The notes: a model not told the origin generated them from the sequence alone. Numbered from the stretch's first letter, positions 1-10,316 are shown. The stretch: DNA of 64,000 nt from Brucella gallinifaecis (GCF_006476605.1 NZ_ML636801.1:124001-188000); one strand, 5' to 3'. Numbers and translations are program-made.

Positions 1-14
1 CCAGCAGTCCCAAT

Positions 15-1001
15 TCAGACCTCCTTCATGCGTTGTCGGGCTATCCGTATATTGGAAAACCATACAAGTCCCCGCTGTAGCGCAATGAACAGGAACAGCA
101 AGATGCCGAGTGCTATTTTTGTCCACCACGAGGACAATGTTCCATCAAATACGATATAGGTCTGTATCAGTCCCTGTATCAGAATGCCGACAAAAGTTCC
201 TGCCACCAGACCAGCCCCGCCGGTCAGAAGCGTGCCGCCGATCACCACTGATGCAATGGCGTCAAGCTCCACTCCAACGGTTGCAAGGGAATAGCCGGAT
301 GAAGTGTAAAGCGTATAGACGATCCCTGCTATGCCAGCAAGTACGCCTGACATGGTGTAGATGCCGATGGTGGTTCGGCCAATGGGCACACCCATCAGTT
401 CGGCTGATTGTGCGTTTCCACCGATGGCATAGATATTGGCGCCAAAGCGCGTCCGCTTTGCAATAATGGCACCAATGACGAAGATCAGCAGCATCAGCAT
501 GGCAATGAAGGTCAGCCTTCCGCCGCCCGGCAACCGAAAATAAAAGCCTTGCAGCGTTTCGATGAAGGGATGCGAAATCGGCACTGATTGTGTGGAAATC
601 AGGAAGGCTGCACCGCGTGCCAGAAACATACCGGCCAGGGTTGCTACAAAGGGCGGGATGCCAAGGAAATGAATCATCATTCCCATCCATGCGCCAAAGA
701 GGGCTGCGATTATTAAAACGAGGCCAAAGGCCATCAGTGGATGCACACCCAGTTGACCAACGAGTACGGCTACAAAAACACTGGTGAAGGCGATGACTGA
801 ACCGACAGAAAGATCGATGCCGCCTGAGATAATGACAAAGGTCATGCCAACGGCTGCGATGCCTAAAAAGGCATTGTCGGTCAGCAGATTACCGATCACC
901 CGCGTTGACAGCATGTTTGGAAACTGGATAACGCAGATTGCATAAGCGATCAGGAATATCGCGAGCGTTGTGACAAAAGGCAGATTGCGAAGCACTCTCA
1001 T
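15..1001 (-). CDS. yjfF: Sugar ABC importer permease, YjfF type
   Basis: Inner-membrane permease of an RbsC-like (BPD_transp_2) sugar importer. In E. coli the matching YtfQRT-YjfF system takes up galactofuranose. The 328-residue product is hydrophobic throughout and carries the family landmark [10 protein letters not shown] at residues 60-69. Its ATG overlaps the stop of the preceding permease (ATGA), so it is the last gene of the minus-strand order ytfQ-ytfR-ytfT-yjfF. The substrate is inferred from the family and from the neighbouring galactose/arabinose catabolic genes. Another furanose or pentose remains possible. Confidence 0.88.
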   Translation of the reverse strand: MRVLRNLPFVTTLAIFLIAYAICVIQFPNMLSTRVIGNLLTDNAFLGIAAVGMTFVIISGGIDLSVGSVIAFTSVFVAVLVGQLGVHPLMAFGLVLIIAALFGAWMGMMIHFLGIPPFVATLAGMFLARGAAFLISTQSVPISHPFIETLQGFYFRLPGGGRLTFIAMLMLLIFVIGAIIAKRTRFGANIYAIGGNAQSAELMGVPIGRTTIGIYTMSGVLAGIAGIVYTLYTSSGYSLATVGVELDAIASVVIGGTLLTGGAGLVAGTFVGILIQGLIQTYIVFDGTLSSWWTKIALGILLFLFIALQRGLVWFSNIRIARQRMKEV

Positions 1002-2041
1002 TGCCGTGCTCCTTGCTGGTTCTGGTGAGATGTGTTGAGCGTGTTGCCTTTGCGTTCAGCACGCAGAAAAGTAATAAAACTGACGATTGCCGGTGACTGG
1101 AATGTCAGCACAATCACGATAATGCCAGCCTTGATGATGAGGTTGAATTCCGGTGGAAAGCCTGCCATCAGAATGCCGGTATTGATCGCCTGGATGATCA
1201 ATGCGCCCAGCAGCGAAGCCATAATTGAAAAACGCCCGCCATTGAGGGATGTGCCGCCAATGACGACCGCCAGAATGGCGTCGAGTTCAAGCCAGAGACC
1301 GGCATTATTGGCATCTGCACCGTGAATATCAGCGGTGGCGATCAGCCCGGCCAGTGCCGCACAAAGGCCAGAAACCGCATAGACGCTGAACAGGAGAAAA
1401 CGTGCTTTAACGCCCGCAAGCATTGCTGCGCGACGATTGATGCCGGTGGCTTCAATCAGAAAACCCAGTGCGGTGGATCGTACAACAAGGCCGATTGCAA
1501 TCCCGGCCAGAATCCAGATCAGGATGGGTATCGGCACGCCAAGGAAGGAACCGGAACCAAGGGCTGCAAAGGAATCATTGTTGAAGGTGAGGATTGCGCC
1601 TTCAGTGATAAGCTGGGCGATACCGCGTCCTGCGACCATTAAGATCAGCGTTGCGATGATCGGTTGAATGTCGAAAACGGCCACGAGAAAGCCGTTCCAC
1701 AAGCCACAGACCAGACCGACGCCAAGGGCTACGGGTATGACGATTGCCAGTGGATAGCCTGCAACGATGAGCGAGGCGGCTGTTGCACCGCTGATTGCCA
1801 TGACCGCCCCGACCGACAGATCGATGCCGCGTGTGGCGATCACCAATGTCATGCCGATCGCGAGAATGGCAACAGGAGCTGCACGCACCAGAATATCAAT
1901 CAGGCTTCCATAGAGACGTCCGTTTTGAAAGGAAATACCCAGAAAACCCGGCGCAATGATGGTATTTGCGGCCAGAATGAGCGCAAGGGCAGCCAGTTGA
2001 GGGCTAAGTCGTTTGAGCTTTCTGCCTATACGGGCGATCAT
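998..2041 (-). CDS. ytfT: Sugar ABC importer permease, YtfT type
   Basis: Second inner-membrane permease of the galactofuranose-type importer, 347 residues, with the conserved RGIDLSVGAV segment at residues 71-80. It should pair with the YjfF-type permease to form the membrane channel. The start overlaps the stop of the upstream ATPase gene by four bases, and its own stop overlaps the next permease start, which implies translational coupling. The C-terminal tail of about 20 residues is hydrophilic and rich in Asn and Gln. Assignment to this transporter family is firm; the exact sugar is inferred. Confidence 0.87.
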   Translation of the reverse strand: MIARIGRKLKRLSPQLAALALILAANTIIAPGFLGISFQNGRLYGSLIDILVRAAPVAILAIGMTLVIATRGIDLSVGAVMAISGATAASLIVAGYPLAIVIPVALGVGLVCGLWNGFLVAVFDIQPIIATLILMVAGRGIAQLITEGAILTFNNDSFAALGSGSFLGVPIPILIWILAGIAIGLVVRSTALGFLIEATGINRRAAMLAGVKARFLLFSVYAVSGLCAALAGLIATADIHGADANNAGLWLELDAILAVVIGGTSLNGGRFSIMASLLGALIIQAINTGILMAGFPPEFNLIIKAGIIVIVLTFQSPAIVSFITFLRAERKGNTLNTSHQNQQGARQ

Positions 2042-3591
2042 GCTGCCGCTCCCTTATCGCTTTCAGTCTCGGCAATCGCCCGTACAATATTGTCGGCGGT
2101 GATTTCTTCGCCCTTGAGTTCGGCCACATGGCGGCGGTCCGAGAGCACCACGACACGGTTTGCCACGGCTGCAAGCTCTTCAAATTCTGAGGAAATAATG
2201 ACCAGTGACATGCCTTGTGTGCAGAGTTCGCCGATCAGTTTGAGGATTTCGGCATGGGCGCCGATGTCGATACCGCGTGTTGGTTCATCAAGGATCAAAA
2301 GGCGCGGATCAGTGGCCAGCCAGCGTGCCAGAATGGCTTTTTGCTGGTTGCCTCCCGATAAAAACTTGATCGGCTTGTCCGGGTCCGGCGGGCGAATATC
2401 AAGCGTTTCGATATAACGTTGGGCGAGAGCCGCTTTTTCGCGCGTGGAAACCGGCTTCGACCAGCCGCGCTTTGCCTGTATGGCGAGCGCAATATTTTCG
2501 GCTACGGAAAAATCACCGATGATACCGTCATTTTTGCGTTCTTCCGGGCAGAAGGCAAAGCGTTCGGCAATGGCTGCGACAGGCGAGGGCAGTTTTGTAT
2601 CCTTGCCGTCGATGGTGAGGGTGCCGCTGTCGGCCTGGTCCACGCCGAACATGAGCAAAGCGGTTTCTGTGCGGCCAGAGCCGAGCAATCCGGCAATGCC
2701 GACGGCCTCGCCCGGTTTAATCGCAAGATCAAAAGGCATGACGCTGCCTTTTTTGCCAAAACCGGTGAAATGGATCGGGGCGGACTTGTTGTCGCTTGTT
2801 TCCTCTGTCCGTTGCCGCTGGACGGTTTCCTGCAGCTGATGACCGAGCATCATCGAAATCAGATCGGTGCGGGGCAGTTCCGAAAGATGGCGGCTGCCGA
2901 CCAGCCGACCATTGCGTAGCACTGTGGCGCAATCGGCAATAGCATAAACCTGATCCAGAAAATGCGTGATGATAATGATGCCAAGGCCTTCAAGCTTCAA
3001 TTGACGCAAAACCCCAAACAGCATTTCGACTTCATGGGCGTCGAGACTGGCAGTCGGCTCGTCCAGCACAAGCACCTTGCCGGAGACATCGACGGCGCGT
3101 GCGATTGCGATAATTTGCCGGATAGCGACTGAATAGGCGGACAAGGGGGCACCGACATCGATTGTCAGACCGTAGCGGGCAAGAATGGCAGCTGAGTCTT
3201 TTTCCATTAAACTGTTGTTGATGAGGCCAAGGCGTCGCGGCTGGCGACCGAGAAAAAGATTTTCGGCAACCGTCAGATTTTCAAGGAGATTGACCTCCTG
3301 ATAGACCGTGCCAATGCCAAGTGCCTGTGCCTGCATGACGGAAGCCGGAGCAATCGGCTTGCCCTCAAGCAATATTGTGCCGTCAAACCCGTGATAGGCG
3401 CCGGTTAATATCTTGATAAGCGTTGATTTTCCTGCACCATTCTCGCCAAGCAGCGCATGGATTTCACCACGATGCAGCTCAAAATCGACGTGATCGAGTG
3501 CCGTCACACCTAAAAAGGATTTGGTTATTGAACGCGCTTCAAGAAGCGGTGTTGCTGGCGTCTCGCGCACAGCCATGTCAGGGCGAGCCAT
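2038..3591 (-). CDS. ytfR: Sugar ABC importer ATPase (tandem ATPase domains), YtfR type
   Basis: Cytoplasmic ATPase of the importer, with two fused ABC domains as in RbsA/YtfR. The first half has Walker A ([10 protein letters not shown], about residues 48-57) and Walker B ([12 protein letters not shown]). The second half has the degenerate Walker A GLLGSGRTE, the signature LSGGNQQK and [13 protein letters not shown] place the start at 3591 (517 residues) because GGAAGA lies just upstream. The frame stays open to 3720, but that extension overlaps ytfQ and has no homologous look. About 80 bases separate it from ytfQ. Confidence 0.88.
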   Translation of the reverse strand: MARPDMAVRETPATPLLEARSITKSFLGVTALDHVDFELHRGEIHALLGENGAGKSTLIKILTGAYHGFDGTILLEGKPIAPASVMQAQALGIGTVYQEVNLLENLTVAENLFLGRQPRRLGLINNSLMEKDSAAILARYGLTIDVGAPLSAYSVAIRQIIAIARAVDVSGKVLVLDEPTASLDAHEVEMLFGVLRQLKLEGLGIIIITHFLDQVYAIADCATVLRNGRLVGSRHLSELPRTDLISMMLGHQLQETVQRQRTEETSDNKSAPIHFTGFGKKGSVMPFDLAIKPGEAVGIAGLLGSGRTETALLMFGVDQADSGTLTIDGKDTKLPSPVAAIAERFAFCPEERKNDGIIGDFSVAENIALAIQAKRGWSKPVSTREKAALAQRYIETLDIRPPDPDKPIKFLSGGNQQKAILARWLATDPRLLILDEPTRGIDIGAHAEILKLIGELCTQGMSLVIISSEFEELAAVANRVVVLSDRRHVAELKGEEITADNIVRAIAETESDKGAAA

Positions 3592-3673
3592 AGCAGTCTT
3601 CCGTTTGCGGATTGCAAAACTCGCTTCGGACCATGACGAGACATGGCCCGAAGTCGTTAACAGTGATGCGAAA

Positions 3674-4645
3674 TCAGTAGCCGAGGCCTTTTTTGGCTTC
3701 GTAAACGGCTTTCGGATCATCCGCCTGCGTATAGAGTTTCGACTCTGTCTGGATCCACTTTGGTGGAACTGTGCCTTTTTCTTTGAAGACCTCGATCACG
3801 TCGAAAGCCGGGCCTGCCATGTTCGGCGTCAGTTCAACCGTGGCATTGGCTTCACCATTGGCCATGGCCTGGAAAATATCCGGTACGGCATCGATGGAGA
3901 CAACCTTGATGTCGGTGCCGGGCTTGAGACCAGCTTCCTTGATGGCCTGAATAGCGCCGACCGCCATATCATCATTATGCGCGTAAACTGCGCAGATGTC
4001 CTTGCCGCCATTTTCAGCCTTGATGAAGCTTTCCATGACTTCCTTGCCCTTGGTGCGGGTGAAGTCGCCGGTCTGTGAGCGGGAAATCTTGATATTGTCG
4101 TGACCGGCAATGGCTTCTTCAAAGCCTTTCTTGCGGTTGATTGCCGGTGAAGAACCTGTGGTTCCCTGAAGCTCGACAACCGAGCAAGGCTTGTCGCCCA
4201 CTTCCTTGACCAGCCAGTCGCCTGCGACCTTGCCCTCATGGACCTGATCGGAGGTGACAGCGGTCAAATAAAGGTCTTCCGGCGCATCAATCTGTCGGTC
4301 GAGAAGCACGACAGGAATTTCCGCTTCCTTGGCTTCCTTCAAAACCGCATCCCAGCCGGTTGCGACAACCGGCGCGATCAGGATGGCGTCAACGCCCTGA
4401 GCAATAAAGCCGCGAACTGCCTTGATCTGGTTTTCCTGCTTTTGCTGTGCATCGGCAAATTTGAGTGTATGGCCGCGCTTTTCAGCCTCCTGCCTTGTTA
4501 CGCTTGTTTCAGCGGCACGCCAGCCCGATTCTGAACCGATCTGCGAAAAACCAACCGTCAATGAGGCGGCAGATGCGCTTGAAATCAATGCAAGTGAAAA
4601 GGCGGTTGTCAGGGCGGCCGTCATGGCCGTCAAACTGCGTTTCAT
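3674..4645 (-). CDS. ytfQ: Periplasmic sugar-binding protein, YtfQ type
   Basis: Periplasmic substrate-binding protein of the galactofuranose-type importer (Peripla_BP_4 fold), 323 residues. A Sec signal peptide of about 26 residues ends ...ISSASA before ASLTVGFSQIG, the usual YtfQ mature start. The start at 4645 is chosen because GGGAGG stands at proper spacing upstream; the frame continues to 4696 without a ribosome site. It is the first gene of the minus-strand operon and faces the gguC-like gene across a 332-base divergent region. Confidence 0.9.
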   Translation of the reverse strand: MKRSLTAMTAALTTAFSLALISSASAASLTVGFSQIGSESGWRAAETSVTRQEAEKRGHTLKFADAQQKQENQIKAVRGFIAQGVDAILIAPVVATGWDAVLKEAKEAEIPVVLLDRQIDAPEDLYLTAVTSDQVHEGKVAGDWLVKEVGDKPCSVVELQGTTGSSPAINRKKGFEEAIAGHDNIKISRSQTGDFTRTKGKEVMESFIKAENGGKDICAVYAHNDDMAVGAIQAIKEAGLKPGTDIKVVSIDAVPDIFQAMANGEANATVELTPNMAGPAFDVIEVFKEKGTVPPKWIQTESKLYTQADDPKAVYEAKKGLGY

Positions 4646-4977
4646 ATTCGTTCCTCCCAATAAAAGGCTCTCCCAGCCTTGTGGTTTATGAAGCATATAA
4701 TATTACTTTATGGCAAGTGCATTTCGTGAATTCCTTCAGGATTGGGGGTGCGACAAACGTGCATATTTTATAATTTTATATTAAAATCATATAGTTATAT
4801 GCCAGGATGGGACTGTCTTCCGTGAGGGGGTATCGGCAGGGTGTTTCCCTTGCTTGACAAAATCATGTTTGACGAAATAGTCATATTAATAAGAAGAAAC
4901 CATTGATTGGTAGATTGGTGCTTTTTCAATGGTCGGGAAGCATGTTCCACATCGGATTTGTGGAAAAGGGAGGTTCA
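4646..4977. promoter_or_regulatory. Divergent control region between ytfQ and the gguC-like gene
   Basis: No gene is seen here. The middle is AT-rich (about 4765-4800) and holds an exact inverted repeat CATATA-GT-TATATG at 4788-4801, a plausible operator. A TTGACA at 4854-4859 could be a -35 element for the plus-strand operon, but I cannot place a good -10 at the standard distance. Ribosome sites at both borders (GGGAGG on each strand) fix the start codons. Which regulator acts here is unknown; no regulator gene lies next to it. Confidence 0.4.
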
Positions 4978-5970
4978 ATGTTGCGTCTGGTACAGTTCCG
5001 CAATGCAAGCGGAGAAACACGTGTGGCTGCGTGCGATGATGAGGGCGCGGCACATGTCGTCAATGGCGTAACGACGACCTATGAACTGGCATGGGCCGCA
5101 ATTAGCGCAGGTATCAGTCTGAATGAGCAGGTAGAGCGCAATGGCAAGGGCGAAGCCGTTGATATTGATGCAGCGCTCGCTGACGGTAAGGTGGGTTTGC
5201 CGATCACCCATGAAGACCCGGCGCATCTGATTGTTGCAGGCACCGGTCTTACCCATCTTGGTTCTGCTGACGGTCGCGACAAGATGCATAAGGCCGCACA
5301 GGCTGCTGAAAAACCGACTGATTCCATGCGTATGTTTTTGATGGGCGTTGAAGGCGGCAAGCCAAAGCCCGGTGAAACAGGCGTGCAGCCGGAATGGTTT
5401 TATAAGGGCGATGGTTCGGCGCTGGTTGAAACGGGTGGTGCGCTTGTCTCGCCAGCTTTTGCCGAAGATGGTGGTGAAGAACCGGAACTCGCAGGCATCT
5501 ATCTGATCGGCCCGGACGGTACGCCGTTTCGCCTTGGTTTCTGCCTTGCCAATGAGTTTTCGGATCATGTGACGGAAAAGCAGAATTATCTCTGGCTGGC
5601 GCATTCCAAATTGCGTCAGGCTTCGCTTGGACCGGAGCTTTATGTGGGTGATCTGCCGGATCATGTGGAAGGCGTTTCGCGTATTCGCCGTGGTGATCAG
5701 GTGATTTTTGAAAAGCCGTTCCTGTCGGGCGAAGCCAACATGTCGCATACGATTGCCAATCTGGAACATCATCATTTCAAATATGAACTGTTTCGTCGTC
5801 CGGGCGATATTCATGTGCATTTCTTTGGCACGGCAACATTGTCTTTCTCCGAAGGCGTGAAGACGCAAAACGGTGATCAGTTTGAAATTTCGGCCAAGCC
5901 GTTTCGTTATCCGCTGGTCAACAGGCTGGCTGAGGCGCAGGCTGAAGATATTGTCGTGAAGGCGCTCTGA
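4978..5970 (+). CDS. gguC: AraD1/GguC family fumarylacetoacetase-fold protein
   Basis: Cytoplasmic FAH-fold enzyme of the AraD1 family, 330 residues. Members act as 2-keto-3-deoxy-L-arabonate dehydratase in the oxidative arabinose route; the Agrobacterium homologue GguC is encoded beside chvE-gguA-gguB. The start MLRLVQFRN at 4978 follows GGGAGG at good spacing; an upstream in-frame ATG at 4903 lacks one. The gene opens the plus-strand catabolic operon, and the next start lies one base after its stop. Here it is separated from chvE-gguAB by four catabolic genes. The reaction is inferred from the family. Confidence 0.78.
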   Translation: MLRLVQFRNASGETRVAACDDEGAAHVVNGVTTTYELAWAAISAGISLNEQVERNGKGEAVDIDAALADGKVGLPITHEDPAHLIVAGTGLTHLGSADGRDKMHKAAQAAEKPTDSMRMFLMGVEGGKPKPGETGVQPEWFYKGDGSALVETGGALVSPAFAEDGGEEPELAGIYLIGPDGTPFRLGFCLANEFSDHVTEKQNYLWLAHSKLRQASLGPELYVGDLPDHVEGVSRIRRGDQVIFEKPFLSGEANMSHTIANLEHHHFKYELFRRPGDIHVHFFGTATLSFSEGVKTQNGDQFEISAKPFRYPLVNRLAEAQAEDIVVKAL

Positions 5971-5971
5971 A

Positions 5972-6907
5972 ATGGTGGCTATATCCAACATTAATCTTGC
6001 AATTATTGGCCTTGGCAAGATAGCACGCGACCAGCATCTGCCAGCGATTGAAGCTGTTGACGGCATTGAGCTGAAAGCCATTGCCAGCCGCAATGCCGGT
6101 CTTGATGGTTTGCCTTCGTTTCATGATATTGAACAATTGCTTGAGAGCGATATTGCCATTGATGCGGTGTCGCTTTGCACGCCGCCGCAAGGCCGTTTCA
6201 ATCAGGCCTATGCAGCACTGAAAGCTTTTAAACACGTGATGCTGGAGAAACCTCCGGGTGCCACCCTTTCAGAAGTGCAGGCATTGGCGCGTTTTGCCGA
6301 AAAGCAGGGCGTCACGCTTTATACGACATGGCATTCGCGCGAAGCCGCAGCGGTTGAACCGGCCCGTGAATTTCTGAAAAATGCTGCAATCAAGTCCGTT
6401 GCGGTATCGTGGAAAGAAGATGTGCGCCATTGGCACCCCGGCCAGCAATGGATCTGGGAGCCGGGCGGTCTTGGTGTGTTTGATCCGGGCATCAATGCGC
6501 TGTCCATTGTTACGCAAATTTTGCCGGAACGTTTTTTCCTCACCAAATCCGATCTTTATTTCCCTGAAAACCGGGCGGCACCGATTGCGGCGGATCTTGC
6601 ATTTGAGACGGAAAGCCGCGTGCCTGTTTCTTTTGAACTCGATTGGCGTCAAACGGGGCCGCAGACATGGGATATTCGTGTCGAGACCGATAAGGGAACG
6701 CTGCTTCTCAGCCATGGCGGTAGCCAGCTGAGCATTGCAGGAGCTGAAAAAATAGCTGAGCCTGATCGCGAATATCAGCGCCTTTACCGCAATTTTGTGC
6801 AGCTCGTTCATGACAAGCGCAGCGATGTCGATTTGGCGCCGCTCACTCATGTTGCCGATGCTTTCCTTTTAGGCCAGCGCCATATCGTTGAAAAATTTGA
6901 AGATTAG
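5972..6907 (+). CDS. D-galactose / L-arabinose 1-dehydrogenase (Gfo/Idh/MocA family)
   Basis: NAD(P)-dependent sugar 1-dehydrogenase, 311 residues. The N-terminal Rossmann motif GLGKIA is at residues 13-18, and the Gfo/Idh catalytic-region motif EKPP begins at residue 92, followed by a conserved [13 protein letters not shown] stretch typical of bacterial galactose dehydrogenases. It would oxidise D-galactose or L-arabinose to the lactone, the first step of the pathway built by its neighbours. The start is one base after the preceding stop, so it is probably translationally coupled. Sugar preference cannot be read from sequence alone. Confidence 0.82.
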   Translation: MVAISNINLAIIGLGKIARDQHLPAIEAVDGIELKAIASRNAGLDGLPSFHDIEQLLESDIAIDAVSLCTPPQGRFNQAYAALKAFKHVMLEKPPGATLSEVQALARFAEKQGVTLYTTWHSREAAAVEPAREFLKNAAIKSVAVSWKEDVRHWHPGQQWIWEPGGLGVFDPGINALSIVTQILPERFFLTKSDLYFPENRAAPIAADLAFETESRVPVSFELDWRQTGPQTWDIRVETDKGTLLLSHGGSQLSIAGAEKIAEPDREYQRLYRNFVQLVHDKRSDVDLAPLTHVADAFLLGQRHIVEKFED

Positions 6908-6912
6908 GAAAT

Positions 6913-6931
6913 GAGACCGCGCGGCGGTCTC
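6913..6931 (+). other. Intercistronic stem-loop
   Basis: GAGACCGC and GCGGTCTC pair perfectly around a 3-base loop in the gap before the dehydratase gene. No T-run follows, so it is more likely an mRNA processing or stability hairpin than a terminator. Confidence 0.5.
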
Positions 6932-6951
6932 TTACCCAGCAGGACAATGAA

Positions 6952-8757
6952 ATGAATAAGCCCGTCGATCCAAAAATGCCACGATTCCGTTCTCGCGCAT
7001 GGTTCGATAACCCGGACAATGTCGACATGACTGCGCTCTATCTTGAGCGCTACATGAATTATGGTCTCAGTCAGGAAGAGCTGCAATCGGGTCGGCCCAT
7101 CATCGGTATTGCCCAGACCGGTTCCGATCTGTCGCCATGCAATCGTCATCATCTCGAACTCGCAAACCGCGTACGTGAAGGCGTGCGTGAAGCGGGTGGT
7201 ATCGTGATCGAGTTCCCGGTTCATCCAATTCAGGAAACCGGTAAACGTCCGACTGCCGGCCTTGATCGCAACCTCGCATATCTCGGTCTTGTCGAAGTGC
7301 TTTATGGCTATCCGCTTGATGGTGTTGTGCTGACAATTGGTTGCGACAAGACCACGCCTGCCTGTCTGATGGCTGCTGCAACCGTCAATATTCCGGCAAT
7401 TGCGCTCTCGGTTGGCCCGATGCTCAATGGCTGGTTCCGGGGCGAACGCACGGGTTCGGGCACTATCGTCTGGAAGGCACGTGAATTGCTTGCCAAGGGC
7501 GAGATCGACTATGCGGGCTTTATCAAGCTGGTTGCCTCATCCGCTCCGTCAACGGGCTATTGCAATACGATGGGTACGGCAACGACGATGAATTCGCTTG
7601 CTGAAGCGCTCGGCATGCAGCTTCCGGGCTCAGCGGCAATCCCAGCGCCTTATCGTGACCGTCAGGAAGTGGCCTATCTGAGCGGACGTCGTATTGTGGA
7701 AATGGTCTATGAAGACCTCAAGCCTTCCGACATCATGACCAAGGAAGCTTTCATCAATGCAATCCGCGTCAATTCAGCCATTGGCGGCTCGACCAATGCG
7801 CCGATCCATCTCAATGCTTTGGCGCGGCATGTCGGTGTGGAGCTTACTGTCGATGACTGGCAGAAATATGGTGAGGACATTCCGCTTCTGGTCAATCTTC
7901 AGCCAGCGGGTGAATATCTTGGCGAAGATTATTACCATGCGGGCGGTGTGCCAGCGGTTGTCAATCAGCTGATGGGGCAGGGGCTTATTCATGAGGATGC
8001 GCTGACTGTTAACGGCAAGACCATCGGTGAAAACTGCAAGAATGCCACGATTGAAGACAGCAATGTTATCAAGACCTATGATGAGCCATTGAAGAAACAT
8101 GCCGGTTTCCGTGTGCTGCGCGGCAATCTGTTCTCGTCGGCGATCATGAAACTGAGCGTTATTTCGGAAGAATTCCGCAATCGTTATCTTTCTGACGACA
8201 AAGACCCGAATGCCTTTGAAGGCAAGGCAATCGTTTTTGATGGCCCGGAAGATTATCACCACCGGATTGATGATCCGTCGCTGGAAATTGATGAGCGTTC
8301 GGTTCTGTTCATGCGCGGCGCAGGGCCAATCGGCTATCCGGGTGCGGCGGAAGTCGTGAACATGCGGGCACCGGATTATCTGCTCAAGAAGGGCATCAGT
8401 TCCCTGCCTTGTATTGGCGATGGCCGTCAGTCGGGCACGTCCGGTTCGCCTTCGATCCTCAATGCTTCGCCGGAAGCGGCTGCTGGCGGTGGTCTGGCGC
8501 TGCTTAGAATGGGCGACCGGGTGCGTATTGATCTGGGACGTGGCACCGCAGATATTCTGATTTCAGACGAGGAACTTGCAGAACGCCGCAAGGCTCTGGA
8601 GGCGGCTGGCGGTTACAAATATCCGGAAAGCCAGACACCATGGCAGGAAATCCAGCGTGCGGTTGTCGGGCAGATGGAAACGGGTGCGGTTCTCGAAAAC
8701 GCAGTCAAATATCAGGACATTGCGCATAGGCGCGGCCTGCCGCGAGATAATCACTAA
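6952..8757 (+). CDS. IlvD/Edd-family sugar-acid dehydratase (arabonate/galactonate type)
   Basis: Iron-sulfur dehydratase of the IlvD/Edd family, 601 residues, expected to convert L-arabonate or D-galactonate to the 2-keto-3-deoxy acid in the cytoplasm. Likely cluster ligands are Cys63 (SPCNRHH), Cys131 ([11 protein letters not shown]) and Cys203 (GYCNTMGTA). The start has AGGAC seven bases upstream. Its place between the sugar dehydrogenase and the dgoK/dgoA genes points to a sugar-acid substrate rather than dihydroxyisovalerate. It stands where many enterobacteria use the enolase-type DgoD. Exact substrate is uncertain. Confidence 0.85.
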   Translation: MNKPVDPKMPRFRSRAWFDNPDNVDMTALYLERYMNYGLSQEELQSGRPIIGIAQTGSDLSPCNRHHLELANRVREGVREAGGIVIEFPVHPIQETGKRPTAGLDRNLAYLGLVEVLYGYPLDGVVLTIGCDKTTPACLMAAATVNIPAIALSVGPMLNGWFRGERTGSGTIVWKARELLAKGEIDYAGFIKLVASSAPSTGYCNTMGTATTMNSLAEALGMQLPGSAAIPAPYRDRQEVAYLSGRRIVEMVYEDLKPSDIMTKEAFINAIRVNSAIGGSTNAPIHLNALARHVGVELTVDDWQKYGEDIPLLVNLQPAGEYLGEDYYHAGGVPAVVNQLMGQGLIHEDALTVNGKTIGENCKNATIEDSNVIKTYDEPLKKHAGFRVLRGNLFSSAIMKLSVISEEFRNRYLSDDKDPNAFEGKAIVFDGPEDYHHRIDDPSLEIDERSVLFMRGAGPIGYPGAAEVVNMRAPDYLLKKGISSLPCIGDGRQSGTSGSPSILNASPEAAAGGGLALLRMGDRVRIDLGRGTADILISDEELAERRKALEAAGGYKYPESQTPWQEIQRAVVGQMETGAVLENAVKYQDIAHRRGLPRDNH

Positions 8758-9687
8758 ATGTCCGGCGCAAGAACACCGTTTGTAGCAGTTGCGGACTGGG
8801 GAACCACCCGGTTCCGCCTCTGGACGCTGGATGTTGATGGCAATGTCATCAATGAAAACCGCGGTGATGACGGATTGTTGCATGCAAAAGAAGCGAGTTT
8901 CGAGGTAACGCTCGAACGGCATCTGGCTCAGGTTGATGCACCCGATGATCTGTCGGTTGTCATCTGCGGCATGGCGGGTTCTAGAACTGGCTGGATCGAA
9001 GCGCCCTATATGAGCCTGCCTGCCGGGCTGGAAGGTATCGTTGCGGCTGCGGTTCGCGTGCCTGCGAAACGTCCTGTCATCATGTTGCCGGGTGTGGCAC
9101 GGCGCAGCAAGGATGCGCCTGATGTCATGCGCGGCGAAGAAACCAAGCTGCTTGGTCTGGTGCATCGTGGCACGGTTGATGCTGTGGTGGTGATGCCCGG
9201 CACGCATGCGAAATGGGTGCAGTTATCGGATGGCCAGCTCAATGATTACCGCTCATTTATGACAGGCGAATTATTCGCGCTTCTCAAAGACAGGTCGGTT
9301 CTCTCCGGTGCACTTGAAGGAGCAGGGCCGGTTGAGCCTGAGAGTGCTGCATTTGCGGCCGGTGTTAAAGCTTCGCTTGAAACACCTGAGCTGATTGCCA
9401 ATGCGCTCTTTACGGTGCGTGCTGGCTGGCTGGTGCATGATTATAAGCCGTCCGATCAGCTTGCACGTCTGTCGGGTCTTTTGATCGGGCTGGAAATTGC
9501 CGGTGGCCGCACTCTGTTTGGAAAAGCACGAGAAGTCCTGCTGCTTTCCGATGGTATGATGGGTGCGCTTTATGCGTCGGCGCTTGAGATTGCTGGCGTT
9601 AAAGTAAACCGCATCGAAGCCGATGAACTGGTGCGTGACGGGTTGTTCATGGCAGCCCGATACGCATTTGCAGGAGGTGCGCAATGA
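8758..9687 (+). CDS. dgoK: 2-dehydro-3-deoxygalactonokinase
   Basis: Kinase that phosphorylates 2-keto-3-deoxygalactonate at O-6 with ATP, part of the De Ley-Doudoroff galactose pathway. The 309-residue product starts with the family nucleotide-binding strand around DWGTTRFRLW and has GTHAKWV near residue 147. Its ATG directly follows the dehydratase stop, and its end overlaps the aldolase start by four bases, so the three genes form a tight operon. Length and motifs match DgoK. Confidence 0.88.
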   Translation: MSGARTPFVAVADWGTTRFRLWTLDVDGNVINENRGDDGLLHAKEASFEVTLERHLAQVDAPDDLSVVICGMAGSRTGWIEAPYMSLPAGLEGIVAAAVRVPAKRPVIMLPGVARRSKDAPDVMRGEETKLLGLVHRGTVDAVVVMPGTHAKWVQLSDGQLNDYRSFMTGELFALLKDRSVLSGALEGAGPVEPESAAFAAGVKASLETPELIANALFTVRAGWLVHDYKPSDQLARLSGLLIGLEIAGGRTLFGKAREVLLLSDGMMGALYASALEIAGVKVNRIEADELVRDGLFMAARYAFAGGAQ

Positions 9688-10316
9688 GCGGACATATCAC
9701 ATGGCCAAAGCTTCGCTATCCTCTGGTGGCAATCCTGCGCGGCATTCACCCTGATGAAACTGAAGCTATTGTTTCTGCCTTGATCGAAACAGGCTTTGAG
9801 GCGATTGAAATTCCGCTCAACTCGCCTGATCCATTCGTGTCCATTGAAAAGGCTGCGAAACTCGCGCCCTCTGATGTGCTGATTGGTGCTGGCACTGTAT
9901 TATCGGTCGAGAATGTGGATCGGTTGAATGATGTTGGTGGCAGGCTTCTGGTCAGCCCCAATGTCGAGCCTGATGTTATTCGACATGCGACCAGGCATGG
10001 CATGGTGACAATGCCGGGTGTGTTTACACCGAGCGAGGCTTTCAGCGCCATTCATGCAGGTGCATCGGCACTGAAATTCTTTCCGGCCAATGTGCTGGGT
10101 GCTGATGGCATCAAGGCTATTTGTGCCGTGCTGCCAAAAGATATTCCGGTGGGTGCTGTGGGTGGTGTCTCGGAAAATGATTTTGCAACCTATCGGGCAG
10201 CAGGAGTGAGCTGCTTCGGTTTGGGTTCCAGTCTGTACAAGGCTGGATTGACAGCCGCGGAGGTGCGCGATCGTGCGTTACGGGCTGTTGAAGCATGGGA
10301 CAAGATCGCGGGCTAA
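9684..10316 (+). CDS. dgoA: 2-dehydro-3-deoxy-6-phosphogalactonate aldolase
   Basis: Class I KDPG/KDPGal aldolase, 210 residues, cleaving KDPGal to pyruvate and glyceraldehyde 3-phosphate. The Schiff-base lysine is Lys131 in ALKFFPAN, and the general-base glutamate region is AIEIPLNSP around residue 42. GAGTVLS (68-74) and GGVSENDF fit the phosphate-binding barrel. It overlaps dgoK by ATGA. With the genes before it, it completes galactose breakdown apart from a lactonase, which is not visible here. Confidence 0.9.
   Translation: MSGHITWPKLRYPLVAILRGIHPDETEAIVSALIETGFEAIEIPLNSPDPFVSIEKAAKLAPSDVLIGAGTVLSVENVDRLNDVGGRLLVSPNVEPDVIRHATRHGMVTMPGVFTPSEAFSAIHAGASALKFFPANVLGADGIKAICAVLPKDIPVGAVGGVSENDFATYRAAGVSCFGLGSSLYKAGLTAAEVRDRALRAVEAWDKIAG

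Noticed and set aside
4854-4890. TTGACA as a complete promoter for the gguC-like operon
   Set aside because: No acceptable -10 lies 16-18 bases downstream, so only the -35 resemblance can be stated.
4975-6093. 372-codon open frame opposite the gguC-like gene
   Set aside because: Same reason: reverse-strand shadow of a conserved gene, with basic and Cys-rich composition and no ribosome site.
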